Of a stretch of DNA of 64,000 nucleotides, positions 33,563 to 47,343 are shown one piece after another. The stretch's first letter is position 1, and every line of letters begins with the position of its first letter. A program made the translations under genes and the position numbers. The stretch covers positions 12,615,001-12,679,000 of the forward strand of contig JANTQA010000015.1 in NCBI GenBank assembly GCA_027625915.1, read 5' to 3'. Below the pieces are notes generated by a model. That model searched no databases. It saw only the letters and a program-made list of their open reading frames with translations, and was not told the origin of the DNA. Source of the DNA: Anaeramoeba flamelloides. Its lineage: Eukaryota > Metamonada > Anaeramoebidae.

Positions 33563-34622
33563 CAAAAAATATATAAAATAATAAAAGATTTTGGAATGAA
33601 TCCAAATGATGATAAAGCAAAAAAAAAACCTAATACCAAAAGAAATTTTATATCTTGGTATTTGGTTAGACAAAAAAACTCCTCAAAAATTTAACTTTGA
33701 AAAGGTCAATAATAATTTTGAAAAAGTCCTCCATATTTTTAAAGAAAGGAATTTTTTTAATGGGTTAAAAATTCAATTCTTTAAAGTCGTTTTACAGAGT
33801 CAATTATTATATGGGTTGGAGATATTTGACTTTACAGAATCTGATTTCAAAAAAATTGATATTTGGATTAATAAGAAAATCACACATCGCTATTAATAAA
33901 CCCACATTCCCCAAGACTTATCTATAAAACTGAAGTAAAAATTGATTTGGCAAGAATCACAATTTACAAAAGAAAATTCAAATTAATTCAAAAATTAAAA
34001 ATTTTGGGATTTGATAAATTAATAAATCTTCTCCCCTTCAGAGAAAAAGAAACAGAAAACATTAATTGGAAAGCTCGAAATTTAAAAGAATTAGAATCTG
34101 AACTCGAAGTTTACAGAATTAATCAATTAAAAAATAGTCCAGGTTGGAAAGTACAAAATTATTTGAAAATAATTTTGATACAGGAAAATATTAACAAACA
34201 GAAAATATATTTAAAATGGAAGGGTTCAACTTCTATTCTAAAGTTAAGAAATTCTACAAATTAAATCAATAGATATTCTTATTTTATGAACAAAAATAAA
34301 TCACTTTTTTGTCAATTGTGTAAAATAAATAAAGATTTGGATATCATTGAAGATTTGGATCATTTTCTCTGGAACTGCCCAGCCTATGAAAATAATTGTA
34401 AAACCTGGATTTCTGAATTACAGTCAGTTTCACTTTTAAGGCACAAACTTTCAACGAAATTTAAGGTACAAAAAAAATCTCATTTTAAAGCACAAAATTC
34501 AAATTCTAGTAAAAATAAATTGTAAAAAAAAAAATTCTAAATTTTGTCCCTTAATTTGAGTTTTTTTTATGCCTTAAATTTCGTTGAAAGTTTGTGCCTT
34601 AAAAGTGAAACTGACTGTAAAA
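33563..34622 (+). mobile_element. 5'-truncated LINE (non-LTR retrotransposon) with 18 bp target-site duplication
   Basis: The insertion is flanked by identical 18 bp copies of AAAATAGTAATTTTTTTA (33545-33562 and 34623-34640). The content is the C-terminal third of a LINE ORF2. 33606-33896 reads YLGIWLDKKTPQKFNFEKVN, FKERNFFNGLKIQFFKVVLQ and SQLLYGLEIF, the thumb region after reverse transcriptase. 33947-34264 continues in another frame (KLKILGFDKLINLLPFREKE). 34286-34419 reads CQLCKINKDL...LDHFLWNCPAYEN, the C-terminal CCHC knuckle (C..C ... H....C). Stops between these segments show it is dead. It ends in a short A run next to the right duplication. A MITE sits in its 3' end. Confidence 0.85.
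34421..34617. mobile_element. Tc1/mariner-like MITE, copy 1 (197 bp)
   Basis: The terminal inverted repeats are about 46 bp and almost perfect: CAGTCAGTTTCACTTTTAAG at the left, its exact complement at the right, each continuing GCACAAACTTTCAACGAAAT inward. TA flanks both sides (34419-34420 and 34618-34619), the target duplication expected of Tc1/mariner. It interrupts the LINE just after the CCHC motif. The near-identical arms say it is young. Confidence 0.9.
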
Positions 34623-34745
34623 AAAATAGTAATTTTTTTATTATAATAGATAACTACAATTTATAAAAATATTTATTTTCAAAATTTGATTTTTAATGGA
34701 CAAATAATTGGGAAATGGAATTTATGTCTTATATTATTTTGGTGA

Positions 34746-37690
34746 ATACCAAAAAAAATAGACAAATGAGAATTCTCAATAAATCATATTATTAATATCA
34801 CCAAGAGATAATTATAATCTGCTTATTTTGTGGAAATCAACAAAATTACAAGAGTTATTATTAGAAACGGGTTATTTAATAGGATTAATTACAAAAAATT
34901 TTGAAAACATACAAAAAAAAAAAAAAAAAAAAACAAATATATTTGCAATTTTTCTTATATAAAAATAAATAAAAAAAATGAAAAAAATTCTACCAATTTG
35001 TTTTATAATTTTGAAAAATTTTCTCTAATATAAAATTTCCGAAAATGATCTTTAAATTACCAACCCCAAATAAATCGATAAATTTGATCAAGAAAATTTC
35101 AACAGATATTTTTTTACAATATTGTTTATAACAAATATTCAAATCGGGTGAGTCAGACGATTAAAAGACTCTTTTAATTTTCACTTTTTTTGAAAAATTG
35201 TATACACTGTTATACTTGATCTACATAAATTTCACTAATAATATTTATCCCATTGCCTATCTAACACCAATAATTAGAAACTCTCACTTTCATCCGAAAA
35301 AGTTATTTTTAATAATAAAAAATGATAATTCACAATTTGAATATAGCTAAAAGTGGAGGGGTGAGCAAATATCACAAAATAAGTCTAAATTATAAGCTAA
35401 TTTAATCATTCTTTTTAAAAGTGTTATTTTTTGTAATTTTTTTAGCCTAACTTGGAAAAAAATGAACACTTTTTTATTTACTTTTATCTTTTTAAAAAAT
35501 AAATTAGTATATTTAAAGTAAATTAAGTATCCTCAGTGAAACAATATCCCAGAATATAAAAGAAAGTTCAACTGGAATTTCATCCCAGTAAAATGTGAAA
35601 TACAAGAAAAAATTAACAAATCGGTCTGTCAATAAAAAATACCAGAATATGGGCATTTGTATTTGTTTAAAAGTGTTTCTTTTTAGACATTAATTAAGAA
35701 AAATCGAACTATTGGATAAAAATTGGGAAAGAATTTGTTATTTCTATTACAATCATAAAATTCATATTATTTCAATTTAAATAAAATATATAGTCAACTA
35801 CCAAACCTAAAACCCAGAACCTCCCATTGGCTGAAAAATTGAAAATATTAGTCTAAGATTCTAAAATTAATTCCCTTTTTTACAGATAAAGATTTAGATT
35901 GTCAAGTGGCCATTAACCTATCTAAAATAGGATAAAATGTAAATATTCACAATCAAAGGGTTTTAATCCTTTAATTAAATATAAAAATCAAAAAATACCA
36001 TATTTTCAGAAATAAGTCAAGATATATAACTGAAAATATGAAAATATAAATCTAATTAAAAATTTTACGAGGATATCCCTTTTTATCAATTTAAAATATT
36101 TCGATATTTTACAATTTTGGAAATTTGTTGGGTTATTATTAATTTTTCGTCAATAAAGTAAAATTATGATGGGGGGTTATTATTTGGGTTGTGTTATAGC
36201 CACCAATGTTTTATTTTAACATTAGATATCGATTTATAAAATTCTTTCATTAGAAATATCTCCTCTTTTTTATGGAATTTACGTAATTTCAAATACTATT
36301 TTTCTTTTAAATTCGTTTTTTGTATTTTTTTTTTCAAACTTTAAAAAAAAATTATTTTATAAATGTTGGCAATCCTATTTTTTATTAGAATACCGAAATT
36401 AATTTTCTCTTTTTGACAATAAAATCAAATCTTATATAATCAATTTCTAGAACGATAAAAAAATGTATCTTGACTGTGGTTGGTTTTAAGGACGGGGGGT
36501 TTATCCCCTTAAAGATACAATAGTAAAAAAATTAACAATTATTTACTCTATCTGAAATCAAACTTAATACATTAACTCAAAAATCAAAGAAGAATTGTGT
36601 TGTATCCGTCAAAAAGTAATTTGATTTTTAAATAAAAAAATGGTTTTTGAGTGCTTTTTGGGATTATAAATGTTTTTTGTTTGTTTCAATTTTCTTTTCT
36701 TATTTTTATAGGTGTTGTGTATTTACAAATAAAATTTAAAAACAATTTTCACACTTCAAGATCGGAGCTTCATAATTTTCAAAAATTCAAGACTAAAAAA
36801 ATTTTAAAAGTCAAGAACATTAATAAAATTGTTTGAGAAAAGTTTCGAAAATAAATTTTGTAATTGAGAATTCAGGCACTCTAAATAACAGAATTTGTAC
36901 AATTAGGTAAGACTTTATAACTTTTAGTCAGTAATTTTTGAAATCATACTTTTATACCTTCAACTATCTATTCTTTTAATTATCGATTTTTAAATTTGTT
37001 CCTTCTCGAAATAAAAGTTGGATCGAGTCAATTTGAAACAGAATTGTTATAAACAACTTGTTTCCTCAAAATTAAATTTACACAATCATAAAAAAAAGTA
37101 CTTTTGGATAAATTATCCATTTTAGTGTCGTCTTTCATCTCGAAGTTATTGTAGTAAACTCGTAGTTTGAAAAGATTAAATATATTATTTGCAAACTTTT
37201 GTTTTGTTTTTAGATCTTGTCAAAAAACCCCAATCTCAAAAAGAAAGATTTAAATTAAGAAACAAACAAATTTTGAATACACTTTAAGACGTAGTTTCCT
37301 TTTTCTCTTTGGTTTTCATCACTTTTTACTGAAAATATGATTCAATTTGTGTTGACAATTTTATTCAATAACAACAATAATATTTCACACAAAAATCAAA
37401 TTAATTGAAATAATCAAACTAAAAGAGCCCTCTGAACATAATTTCAATTGATATTGTAGATCAGACAATTATTTTGCTTTCAACAAAATATTTCAAAAAG
37501 TATTGGTAAAAATTTTGTTTTTAAAAATAAATCCAAGAAATAAATCAAATAACATTACAAATCAAATTAAAATGTCAAACAATGTCAAAACTGTGAAATT
37601 TTTCCTCTAAAATTTGTATTTTAGAAAATTTCTTTTTTTATTTTTTAATTTTTCTTTTTTGTAAAATTTTGGAACTTGGACCAAAACTAA
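34746..37690. other. Intergenic, AT-rich, upstream of the DOCK gene
   Basis: About 2.9 kb without a recognised gene. It includes a G run near 36171-36176 and another near 36494-36499 (GACGGGGGGTTTATCCCCTT, partly self-complementary), and a poly-A run near 34912-34933. The stretch just before 37691 ends in T-rich sequence then GGAACTTGGACCAAAACTAA before the ATG. No promoter motif can be named. Confidence 0.4.
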
Positions 37691-40600
37691 ATGACTGAAG
37701 TGAAACAAAAAGAACTGAAAATAGAAAATGAAAACAAACAAGATTCCGAGAAAAAAGAAATTGAACCAATTATCAAAACCCCAAGATCAAAGCCACTGTC
37801 AAGATTGATTTGTGATTATGAGTCACAATTGTATTCAATAGATGTGAAAAAAAATCCTTACCGAGATCTTATTACAATACCAGACAACGACTTGATTGTT
37901 AAAATCACCCCCAAACATTTTCAAGTTGATTTTAATATACCCGTTTGTCATTTCTTTTTCTCACAACCATCAAGAATTAAAAAAAAAACAAAAAAGAAAC
38001 ATAAACCCATTTCAAACAAAAAAAAAATCAACAATAATTTTTTTCCGATCATTTATCTTTTTCCCCATTTATCATAAAAATAATCAACAATAATTTTTTT
38101 CCAAACACTTAACTTCTGTCAACAAACCACAAAAAAAAAAAACAACAATATTTTTCTTCTTTGCGATCACAACAAATCATACTATCAAAAAAAAAAAAAA
38201 ACACAAAACACAAAACAAAAAATAAAAAACACAAAACACAAATACTCAAAAAAAAAAAAGAAAGAATTTTTCTTAGAAGATTCAGAACCCTACATCAAAG
38301 ATTTTTTAAATTTGTTATTATCTGATTGGTGTAGCGTCGAATGGAAAAATCGAAAATACTCAACATTAGCAAGCAGGATTGAAGCGGAAACAAACAAACC
38401 GGAGGATACAACTGTGGTAAATCTGAAGTTTGAAATCGACTACAAGCCTGCAGAAAAGGTTGACAAAAGGCCAAGCATTTTGGACGGCTTTAATCCAGAT
38501 CTCAAATTGAGTCTGAAACCAAAACTACAGAAGGCGCTCTTAGTGAGCCCCAAGCCGAAGAAGGTCAAATCCCAGTGCATTGAGGTTTTGGAAAGGGACA
38601 GGCCACCCATGTTCACCATTTTCACCGAAACAAACGAAACCCATTCTACGGACAACCGTGTCCCAACGGTGCCCTTTGAAACCCCAAAAAGTAAAAAGAT
38701 CCTGTTTGAGCCGCTGTCTTTAAAATTCGAACTCAAAACTATGGAGCCCTTTTTCTGTAGCGCAGCATTATACCACATTGGCAAAAACACAAAGATCTCG
38801 GAAACCTTTTATTTTGAATTAAACGACGAGGCCAACAATAAGAAATTAAAAACTTATTCAAGAGACGAGATCGATTTGGAGACGAGTTTAAAAAAGGCAA
38901 TTTTCTCTGTCTCCCGATGGGACAAAGACATTTTTTTAATTATTCGATTAGAAAAGGTCTTGCAGGGCGAGTATGATTCTGTTGTTGATCCGTATATTAA
39001 ATTCCGATCAAAGAACAAATCAAAAAGCGCGCTTCTAAAAATCGAAAAAAATGTTAATGAAGCTCTCAAAAAATTTGGCAAGTTTCGACAGCCCTTTGCT
39101 TGGACCGCGTTACCAATTTTTGATAACGAGGGTAAAATTTTTTTCAATTTACGAAACGAATCCCAAATTAGTACCTTTTATCGAACAAAGGATTTAACCA
39201 GCGAAGAAGCCTTGATCCAGTTTTTAAAGCCAAATAAGTCTTCCACCTTAAGGAGGCAAAAGCAAATCCCCTGCAGATTTAAATTCAACTTGGACGAAAT
39301 CGGTGAGTGGGACGATGATTTGGGGCAGATCATTGATCCACAATTAAGAATGATTTCTTATTCTCTTCCAAATAAGAGTAATGAGAGCAATCAAGAAAAC
39401 GAACAAGAAATAGTAATAAATATAGAAAGGGAAGGGAAAGAACGAAATGTGGTAAAGAAGGAAAAGAAAGAAAAGGAAGAAAAGGAAGAAGAACCAAAAA
39501 AAATAATTAGAAAAAGAAGACTATACATAACAAAAACACCACCAAGATCAAAAGAAAACGAAAAAAAAAAAGAAAAAGAACAAGAAAGACAAAGACAACG
39601 TCAAAAACAAAAACCAAGAACAAAAGAAAAGGAAACGGAAAAGGAAAAGGAGAATAAGCAAATACAAAAGAAACAAAAAGAAAACACAAAGGCAAAAAGA
39701 AATATTATTGCACAAGAAATAGATGAATTTCCTCTTAAGGAAAGAATTTATCCAATAACAAATTATAAAAATTTGTTATATCTATACCCCAAGCAAATCA
39801 TTTCTGGCGGACATAAAACAATTGCGTGTAAAATCAAATATTTTGAAACTGATAGCGATATTAATGGCGAGGGATTACATGTTTTTTATGGGCAATTGAA
39901 TTGCAAAAAAAAAGTAAACGAAATTTTCACAAAGATCCAATACCGCAAAAGGTCTCCAAGGCTATATGACGAGATTAAGGTTGAGTTGCCAGGGACCCTA
40001 AAGCCATCTAACCATTTTTTATTTAGCTTTTATCAAATTAATAAATCGAAAAAGAAGCAAATGGAAGAATTCATTGGATATTCGATATTACCAATCTTTT
40101 CCGGTGGTTTACTATTGGGTGGCAAATCCACATTAAATATTTATAATGAATTGCCCAAGGAGCATTATTTAATTCATCACCAAACAAGCGAGACTGAAAA
40201 ATCGAAAAAAAACATCTTTAAAATTCGAATGAAGGTGAATTCAACGATCTTCCCACAAAATGAAAAGCTATTGCATTTTTTAAAAAATTATTCCTATGTA
40301 AAAGACCCCTATTCCGGAAATGATAAAAACTATTTGAACACGCTGGACAAATTAAAGCAAGTTTCAATTAATTTAAAAGTGAGGTACATGAATGTCATTT
40401 TCCAATTTTTATTAAATATCATTTCCATTCGAGACGGAGAGGTGCAAGAAAAAAGCTTTTTAATTTTGGTACATTTAATTAACGAAATCCAAAATAGCGA
40501 AAAGGGCTTTAGGGATTATATATTAAGGCCGTATTTGGAGCATGTCTTTAATTTGAATCAACTGAAGGAAAGCAACCCAAACGAAGATGAAAAGGGAAAT

Positions 40601-43600
40601 GGAAAAGGAAAAGGAAAAGGAAAAGGAAACAACGTAAAGTTTTTTGATCAAATTATTTCAATATGGATCAAGCAATTAAGGGATATTGATGAGAAACAAA
40701 AAAACAAAAAAATTGATCCTTCCCAAATTGAATTAATTAACTGCACATGGCTTTTATTTGGCATTGTTATTAAGTCAATGATATTAGATTTACATAAACG
40801 CAAATTAATATCAACGAAAAAGTCCCGAAGCTCTTGGTTCCCGATCGAAACCTATTTAAATATTAAAGAGCTAATCAATCAATTAAGAAAGCAAGTGGAG
40901 TTTTATATTGTCAAGGGGCAGTTGCTGGCAAAGGAACTGAATCGCCAAATTGCCTATTTTTTAAAGGATTTGCTAAGCATCTCTGACCGTGGGATCATTT
41001 TTGAAATCAGCCACGACTATTTAAGAGATTTGGAATTTGGCGAAGATAAAAGTATCTTATTACTGTATGAATGCCGGTTTGGATTCTTAAAGGTGTACAC
41101 CGACCACGAGCATGAGATGCAACTGAATTTACCCACTTTGCACCACTATGGGAACGGCTTCCAGGATTTGTTCCAAGAGATACGATCGAAGCATTTCCTC
41201 TCTTGGCTAATTTTGGGGCATTTGAACCAAACGTTCCTGAGCTACCATAAAGAAAACATTGAACGATCTGTGAATACCGCGGTGTCCATGATCAGACAAA
41301 AGTTCACCAAGTATGATCTCTCGGACAAATTGACGAATGTTGATTCGAAAGGCAGAGTGGCTGCGATCTATTTGAATTTAATATCCATTTTGGTTAACCA
41401 TCGAGAGAAAATTAAAAATTTTAAATTAATAATCAAAAGAAATGTTTTGATCAATGCGCTATTTGTTTTAAGAAACATCGAAAAGATATATTTTCGAGAA
41501 TGGTGGGATCGGCAATCAAAGAACGTTAAAATTGGCTTTTTTGATTTATTAAAGACATGTATTCATTCCTTTGAATACCAGGGCATGGAAAAATTAAAGG
41601 AAATTGCCAAGGAATCCAAAAGCAACGTTAAAAGCAGCGATTTGAAATCAATGTTTGAAAATAGATATGCCACAATGGGCGGCAATAATCACCATCAAAG
41701 GTTGGGCTACCATCAAAGGGCCGAGCAATTTAAAAAGGGCACCTTGGAATATGATTCTAATCAGAATATTAAAACAAATAATATCAATAATAGCCCAAAC
41801 GAAAGGAAAGACAATAATACTCATGAAAGCAATAAAAATGACGGGATCAGAGAATTTAGAAAGCATAGAATTAGAACTTTAAATTATAAGGGAGAGGGCA
41901 ATAGCCAAATGCTGCGCAAGAAACTTAGTGAAACGAGCCCAATCACAAAGCACAAGCCTAACGGCAATGATAGTAATAAGAATGATCTTGATGATCATAG
42001 TACAGGGCAGAATCATCAACAACAGCCCTCGCCCAGCAAAGTAAATTCAGATCCAGAAAAAATAACAGGCAAGCCAAAGGCAAATAATGGCAATACTAAT
42101 AAAGATAGCAATAATACTACCAATTCAGGTACTCTCGGCGTCAGGAAGAATGCGACTGCAAGGCGGTGGTCAACAGTAAGATATTCCAAAAACCAGGGCG
42201 GCGGCGCAGGAACCCTTCGTGGAACCCTTCGAGGAACCCTGCGTGGAACAATTACAAAGCAACCTTTTGATTTTGAGAATTTTGGCTTACAAAAGTCTTT
42301 ATCTAATGAAACTTCAATAATCATTTTAGACGTTATCTCACAAATAATGCTATCCTTTAAGCATGAATATCAAAAGGAAGATTTGAAAAATGAGGAATCC
42401 ATTTTAAGAATTTGCTTTGAATTAGTTATTCAACTGTATAACACCAACCAATCTAACAAATTTTTAAAAATGCTATTTAAAATCTCCAAAATCTTAATAT
42501 TTGAATTTAAAAAAAAAATATTAATAGAAAAAAATCCAATCTTGAATTGGTTTTGTAATGAAATGTTTGTAAAAACTATTTACCACGACGAAACTATTCG
42601 ATCATTTGCCAATAGCTTTTTATTTTTATTAATCCAATTAAGTTATGAATTATCGGGCAAATTCTATAAAATTACAAGAGGATTGATACTGGCATTGCAC
42701 AAGCAAGTATCTAAGAAGCAAGATAGCGACCCTGAAGAAAAAAGAGAATTCTTAGAAAAGACATTTCTAACTTTTAAAAGTTTGTCAAAATTTTATCAAA
42801 GCAAAAGTCAAAATAAAAGTAAAAGCAAAGGTACAATTAAGGGTAAGGGAAAGGGCAAGAGCAAGAGCAAGAGCAAGAGCAAGGGCAAGGGTAAAAATCA
42901 AACGAAAAGTAAAGGCAAAGGAAAGAATAGAAGTGCAAATAATAAATTTAATAAAGGCTTGAATAATATCATTGAAGTTCTTTCTGGCATCTTGAATGAT
43001 TCAAGTAAGATCTATGACTTTGAATGGGACCCCGATATGAAATCGGACCTAATGATAAGATTAGCAGATGGCTATCGACACACGCCAGATTTACGAATGA
43101 CGTGGCTGGATTCCCTCGTGGAGCATTATGTGAAAAACGAATACTATCCGGAGGCTGCAATAACTTCGCTCTACCAAGGTGTGCTGATCGCTGAATATTT
43201 ATATTACACAAACACCAAAAATACCTGGATTCCTCAGGGCGCAGCCGGCTTTATCCATTTAATCGAAGCTGCGAAAAATGAAATTAATTGCTTTAAAAAT
43301 ATTGATAATTTAAATGACATTGAATTAGAAAACTTTAGCGAAAAAATTTTGGTCGAAAAATTAACTTATGCCATCGGATATTCGAAAAAATGTAAAAGCT
43401 TTGAACTAGCGACCCAAGTATATAAAATATTATTAAACATTTGGGAACACGAAAGGAATTTTGATCGGATTTCGAACGCATATTTAGATTTGAAGGAAAT
43501 GTATGATACCTTCATTCAAGAGGAAAATTTCGGTAGTTCAAGAATGTTTTCCAAATTCTATAGGGTCGGGTTCTATGGCTTACAATTTGGATCCTTAGAC

Positions 43601-44455
43601 AAAATGGAATTCATTTACCGAAAGCCACCAGAATTGATGATCTACGAACTCTCGGACCAATTTAAAGACAAATTTGGCAAGCAATATGGCAAAGAAAAGA
43701 TAATAATCATCGAGGAAACAAGAAAAGTCGACCCCTTGAAGCTGGACAACAATAAAAATTACATCCAAATTACCAGTGTCAATCCCTTTTTCAGCCAGAG
43801 GCAATTGGAAGGCAGGTTTTCGGATTATGAGAAGGGCAACAAAATTAATAAATTTTATTTTGAAACAGCTTACACCCTGTCGGGCAAACAGGAGCATGCC
43901 GGAGTGGACGACCAATGCAAAATTAAAACAATTCTAACCACAGAACACCAAGTTCCATTTTTAACACCCAGAGTCAAGGTCATTAAAAGGGTAGACATCG
44001 AGCTATCGCCCATACAGGTTTCAATCGAATCATTGCAAACAAGAATCACCCATTTCAATACCGAATTCAACAAAAAGCAAAGATCATCAAATAATTTGCA
44101 ATCTTTATTGCAGGGGTCCCTATTGAGCCAAGTCAATGTTGGCCCCCTGGAAATTGCCAAAGTGTTTTTAGGTCATCCAAAGGATTACCCACAAAATGAA
44201 ATTGAAACTTTGAAAAGTATTTTTAAACAATTCATGAAATGCTTACAAAAGGGGATCGAATTAAATTCCTATAACTTAGATTCAACTCAAGCTGATTTTC
44301 ATAACGCTTTAAAAATATCTTTTGAGAAAATGAAGGAACTCGTTAACGCCTTTTTATCAGGCGAAAATGAAAACCAAAAAATGCAAGATTCAGTAAACCT
44401 TTCACAAATGGTAACCTTTGATTTGAAAAAGGATGAAGATTTGAAAAATGATTAA
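37691..44455 (+). CDS. DOCK-family Rho GEF (zizimin-like), two exons
   Basis: Exon 1 (37691 to about 37965) starts MTEVKQKELKIENENK and carries RSKPLSRLICDYESQLYSID with NPYRDLITIPDNDL, the DOCK-C/D N-terminal motif. The second exon opens near 38281 after a TTTTTCTTAG acceptor (EPYIKDFLNLLLSDWCSVEW) and runs to TAA at 44455; the exact donor is unresolved. Counting from 38312, the DHR-1/C2 domain is about residues 485-625 (LLYLYPKQIISGGHKTIACK ... GYSILPIF), which binds phosphoinositides. The DHR-2 GEF domain is about 1580-2020 (YPEAAITSLYQGVLIAEYL; NYIQITSVNPFF; FYFETAYTLSG; KTILTTEHQVPFLTPRV; ELSPIQVSIESL). QVNVGPLEIAKVFL near 1936-1949 carries the conserved Val (about 1941) that acts as the nucleotide sensor in DOCK9. 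Likely target is Cdc42 or Rac. Low-complexity inserts include K/E runs (370-455), three TLRG repeats (about 1300) and (KGKSKS)n (about 1510-1545). Confidence 0.92.
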
Positions 44456-46974
44456 CTTTTTATTTTTTTTATTATTATTATTTCTATTATTATTATTATT
44501 ATTTTGTAGAAGAAATAATAAGATTTTATTTGTTTTTATTATTTGATATTACTTTTCATAATTTTTTTTTTTTATATATGTTTGGTTTTAGAAATTTATT
44601 AATTTATAATTTTGTTATTATTTTTTTTTTAAATTGTTTTAAATTTTTTTATTTCTTCAATTCTTGAACTTTTTTAAGTATATATTTTTAAAAAAAAAAT
44701 TTTTTTTGTATTCTGTTAATATTTTTAAAGAAATATTTTAATAGAGAAATCAAAAATATTAAATCAATAAAAATATAAACAACAAAATTTTTTTTTTTGA
44801 ATTGTTTATATTTTTTTTTGCTTGTAAATTTCTTGAAAATATACTTTTTAATTATTGGAATCTTTAAAGTTATAATTTTGGTTATATTAATTTTCAGAAT
44901 TGCAAAAAAGTTCATAATCAGTCTTGTGATTTCTGTTTTGTGATTGATTTCTTAAAAAAAAAGTATCAGACTTTTAGAACAACTCTTATAGCAAATGAAG
45001 ATCATTGACTTATTATTCTAAAGCTTATATTCAAAACCCAAAAATTTTATTCTAGGGTCATATACTCAATATACTTATGATGAACCAAAGTCAGTAGATT
45101 CCGCTATATATTAAATGTCTTCTAAATGAAAAATGAATTGGCATTTCAATTATTTCATTTTTGATTAAACCATTTTGTTTTCATGGAGTAAAATTTCATA
45201 TTTACCCTTGAAGGTAAAATATTTTTTTTTTTTTTTTTTAGATGTAAAGATCAAAAAAATAGAGATTGTGAATTTTACCTTTCATTTAAAAATCAAAGTT
45301 TATATTTTTTTCATTTTCTATCAATTGAATTCTTATAGTTTTGTCTTTTGAATTTCTATAAATTATTATTATTTATTTAATCTTGGAAATATGTATTCCT
45401 TGCTTTTTTTTAGTTTAATAAATTTATTTTTTCATAAATGGATTTTGAAACCCATTTTACAAAAAAATCTTTTGTTTAAAAATATTTAATAGTAATAGAC
45501 CAAGAAATTCAATGTAATTGTTTGAATCTCATTCAAATTAAGAAAATAAAGAAAATCATCTTTGAAAAGTAACTTTGTTATTTTTTTATAATTATATTAT
45601 TTAAACGATTTTATTTCGAAAGGAAATTATTATTAGTAGTATTTATAAAAGATTAAGATTAGTTTCAAATAATTAACTTATATTTTCTTTTCTTTTATTT
45701 GGTTTATCCTTTGATCAATTTAAACATATTTCTATTTTCCAAAATACAATCCAATAACAAGAAAAATGTGATATAAATATTTGTTTCAAAAAAATAAAGT
45801 TTTAACTCTGATTTACTTTGATTCTTTTCATATTTCCAGGAGTTAATGTTATTTTAATTCCAAAATTTTCATATCTATTTACTATCAAAAAAATCTTTTT
45901 TCAGTAAGTTTAACACCATTAAATTTTCTGAATCTGGGAAAGAACTCTTACTCCTTTAAAATTGAACTTTTAGATGTAGAAGCAGTTTAGTAAGGATAAT
46001 AAGTTATTTGAATTTTGAAAAACAAGTTTTTCTAAATTTAAACGCATTTCAATTCAAATATGAGTTAGCATTGAACTAAAGTTTTAATACCAAAACACAA
46101 AATTACAATAACAAAAAAATTTTCTCTTCGCCATTGTTAGATTTTCTCTTCATTTTTATAAACTTTTTTGAAAGAATTGAAAATACTGACCTTATCAGAT
46201 GAACAAAAAAATTATATATAATAAGAGATATTTGTGATTGGAACTCATATTAAACTTTTCAAAAGAAATGAGTTTAATTAATTTTAAATATTCTGAAAAA
46301 TGTTATCTTGTTGATAAAAAGCTTTGAAGTGGTCAACAATAGTTTATATCCGGTGAAATATAATCCGAATTATACACCAAATTTCATTACAGAATTTAAA
46401 GACATGATAAACATTTCAAAAAAAAAAAAAAACTTTTAACTAATGGTAATCAAACGTATGTTGGCAAAGTGTATTAAGCCCATATTTCCAATAAAAACCG
46501 ATTTTTATTTTTACTTTATCTATCCAGCATTTAATTCATTGCCAAATAATGTACACAAGTTAAATCATTTTTGAAGATTAACACATGCACAAACACACAC
46601 ACACTTATATATATATATATATATATATAATAAAAATATAAAGTAGGATGAAAATTTGATCCAAAAAATTACAATTTCACCAAGTTTAGAAAAGAAACTA
46701 TTTTTTCTGGGTAAAAATTCCTTAACATTTATATATACACATTTTGTAGCAGACTTTAAATTTTTTTATTTAGTTTTATAATTTCTTTTTTAATAGTAAA
46801 ACTTTAAGAAATCAAGTTATTTTTGCTTCTGGTTTATTGTTTATTATCAGTTTTTTTAACATTATTTAATATACAATATTTTTATAAAAAAAGGTAATAA
46901 ATCTTTTAATTTACATTAATAATTTAGAAAGTCTACATAATTATTTGAAAAACAGTAATAAAAATATATCAATA
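44456..46974. other. Intergenic, AT-rich, downstream of the DOCK gene
   Basis: (ATT)n tracts near 44470-44505 lie just after the DOCK stop. Further on there are long poly-T runs (45225-45239), a hairpin TTTACCCTTGAAGGTAAA near 45202, and (AC)n running into (TA)n near 46591-46629. No gene was recognised. Confidence 0.45.
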
Positions 46975-47170
46975 CAGTCAGTTTCAAATCTAAGGCACAA
47001 ACTTTCAACGAAATTTAAGACACAGAATAAAACCTCAAATTAAGGTACTAAAATTTTGATTTTTTTTTTATAGAAATTATTTTACTAGAATCTAAATTCT
47101 TTGCCTTAATTTGAGATTTATTATGCCTTAAATTTCTTTGAGATTTGTACCTTAAACGTGGAACTGACTG
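46975..47170. mobile_element. Tc1/mariner-like MITE, copy 2 (196 bp)
   Basis: The same family as 34421-34617: left end CAGTCAGTTTCAAATCTAAG then GCACAAACTTTCAACGAAAT; right end complement CAGTCAGTTCCACGTTTAAG. TA lies on both flanks (46973-46974 and 47171-47172). Its arms differ from each other at several positions, so it is older than copy 1. Confidence 0.9.
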
Positions 47171-47343
47171 TAAACCTTTTTTGTCAATTTCTAATTCAAA
47201 GTTGTTTCAGAATTTTTAAAACAGATCCTTTTTCAAAATTAAGGGGGTAACAGTATATGTACTCAATTTAAATTCATCTTTTATGAACAAAAATAAAATT
47301 TATAGTTATTACAAACCCTTTTTTTTTAAAATAAAAAAATTTA

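Larger units (their letters stand above)
33425..34745 (+). repeat. Family D repeat, copy 3 (right half), split by a LINE
   Basis: 33425-33562 and 34641-34745 together align with about 50690-50930: TTTTATTTTTAGA.GAAAAA, TATAAAACTGAATATTAAAA, then TTATAATAGATAAC.ACAATT and TTTGATTTTTAATGGAC. The 1060 bp between are the LINE with its duplicated target. Confidence 0.65.
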
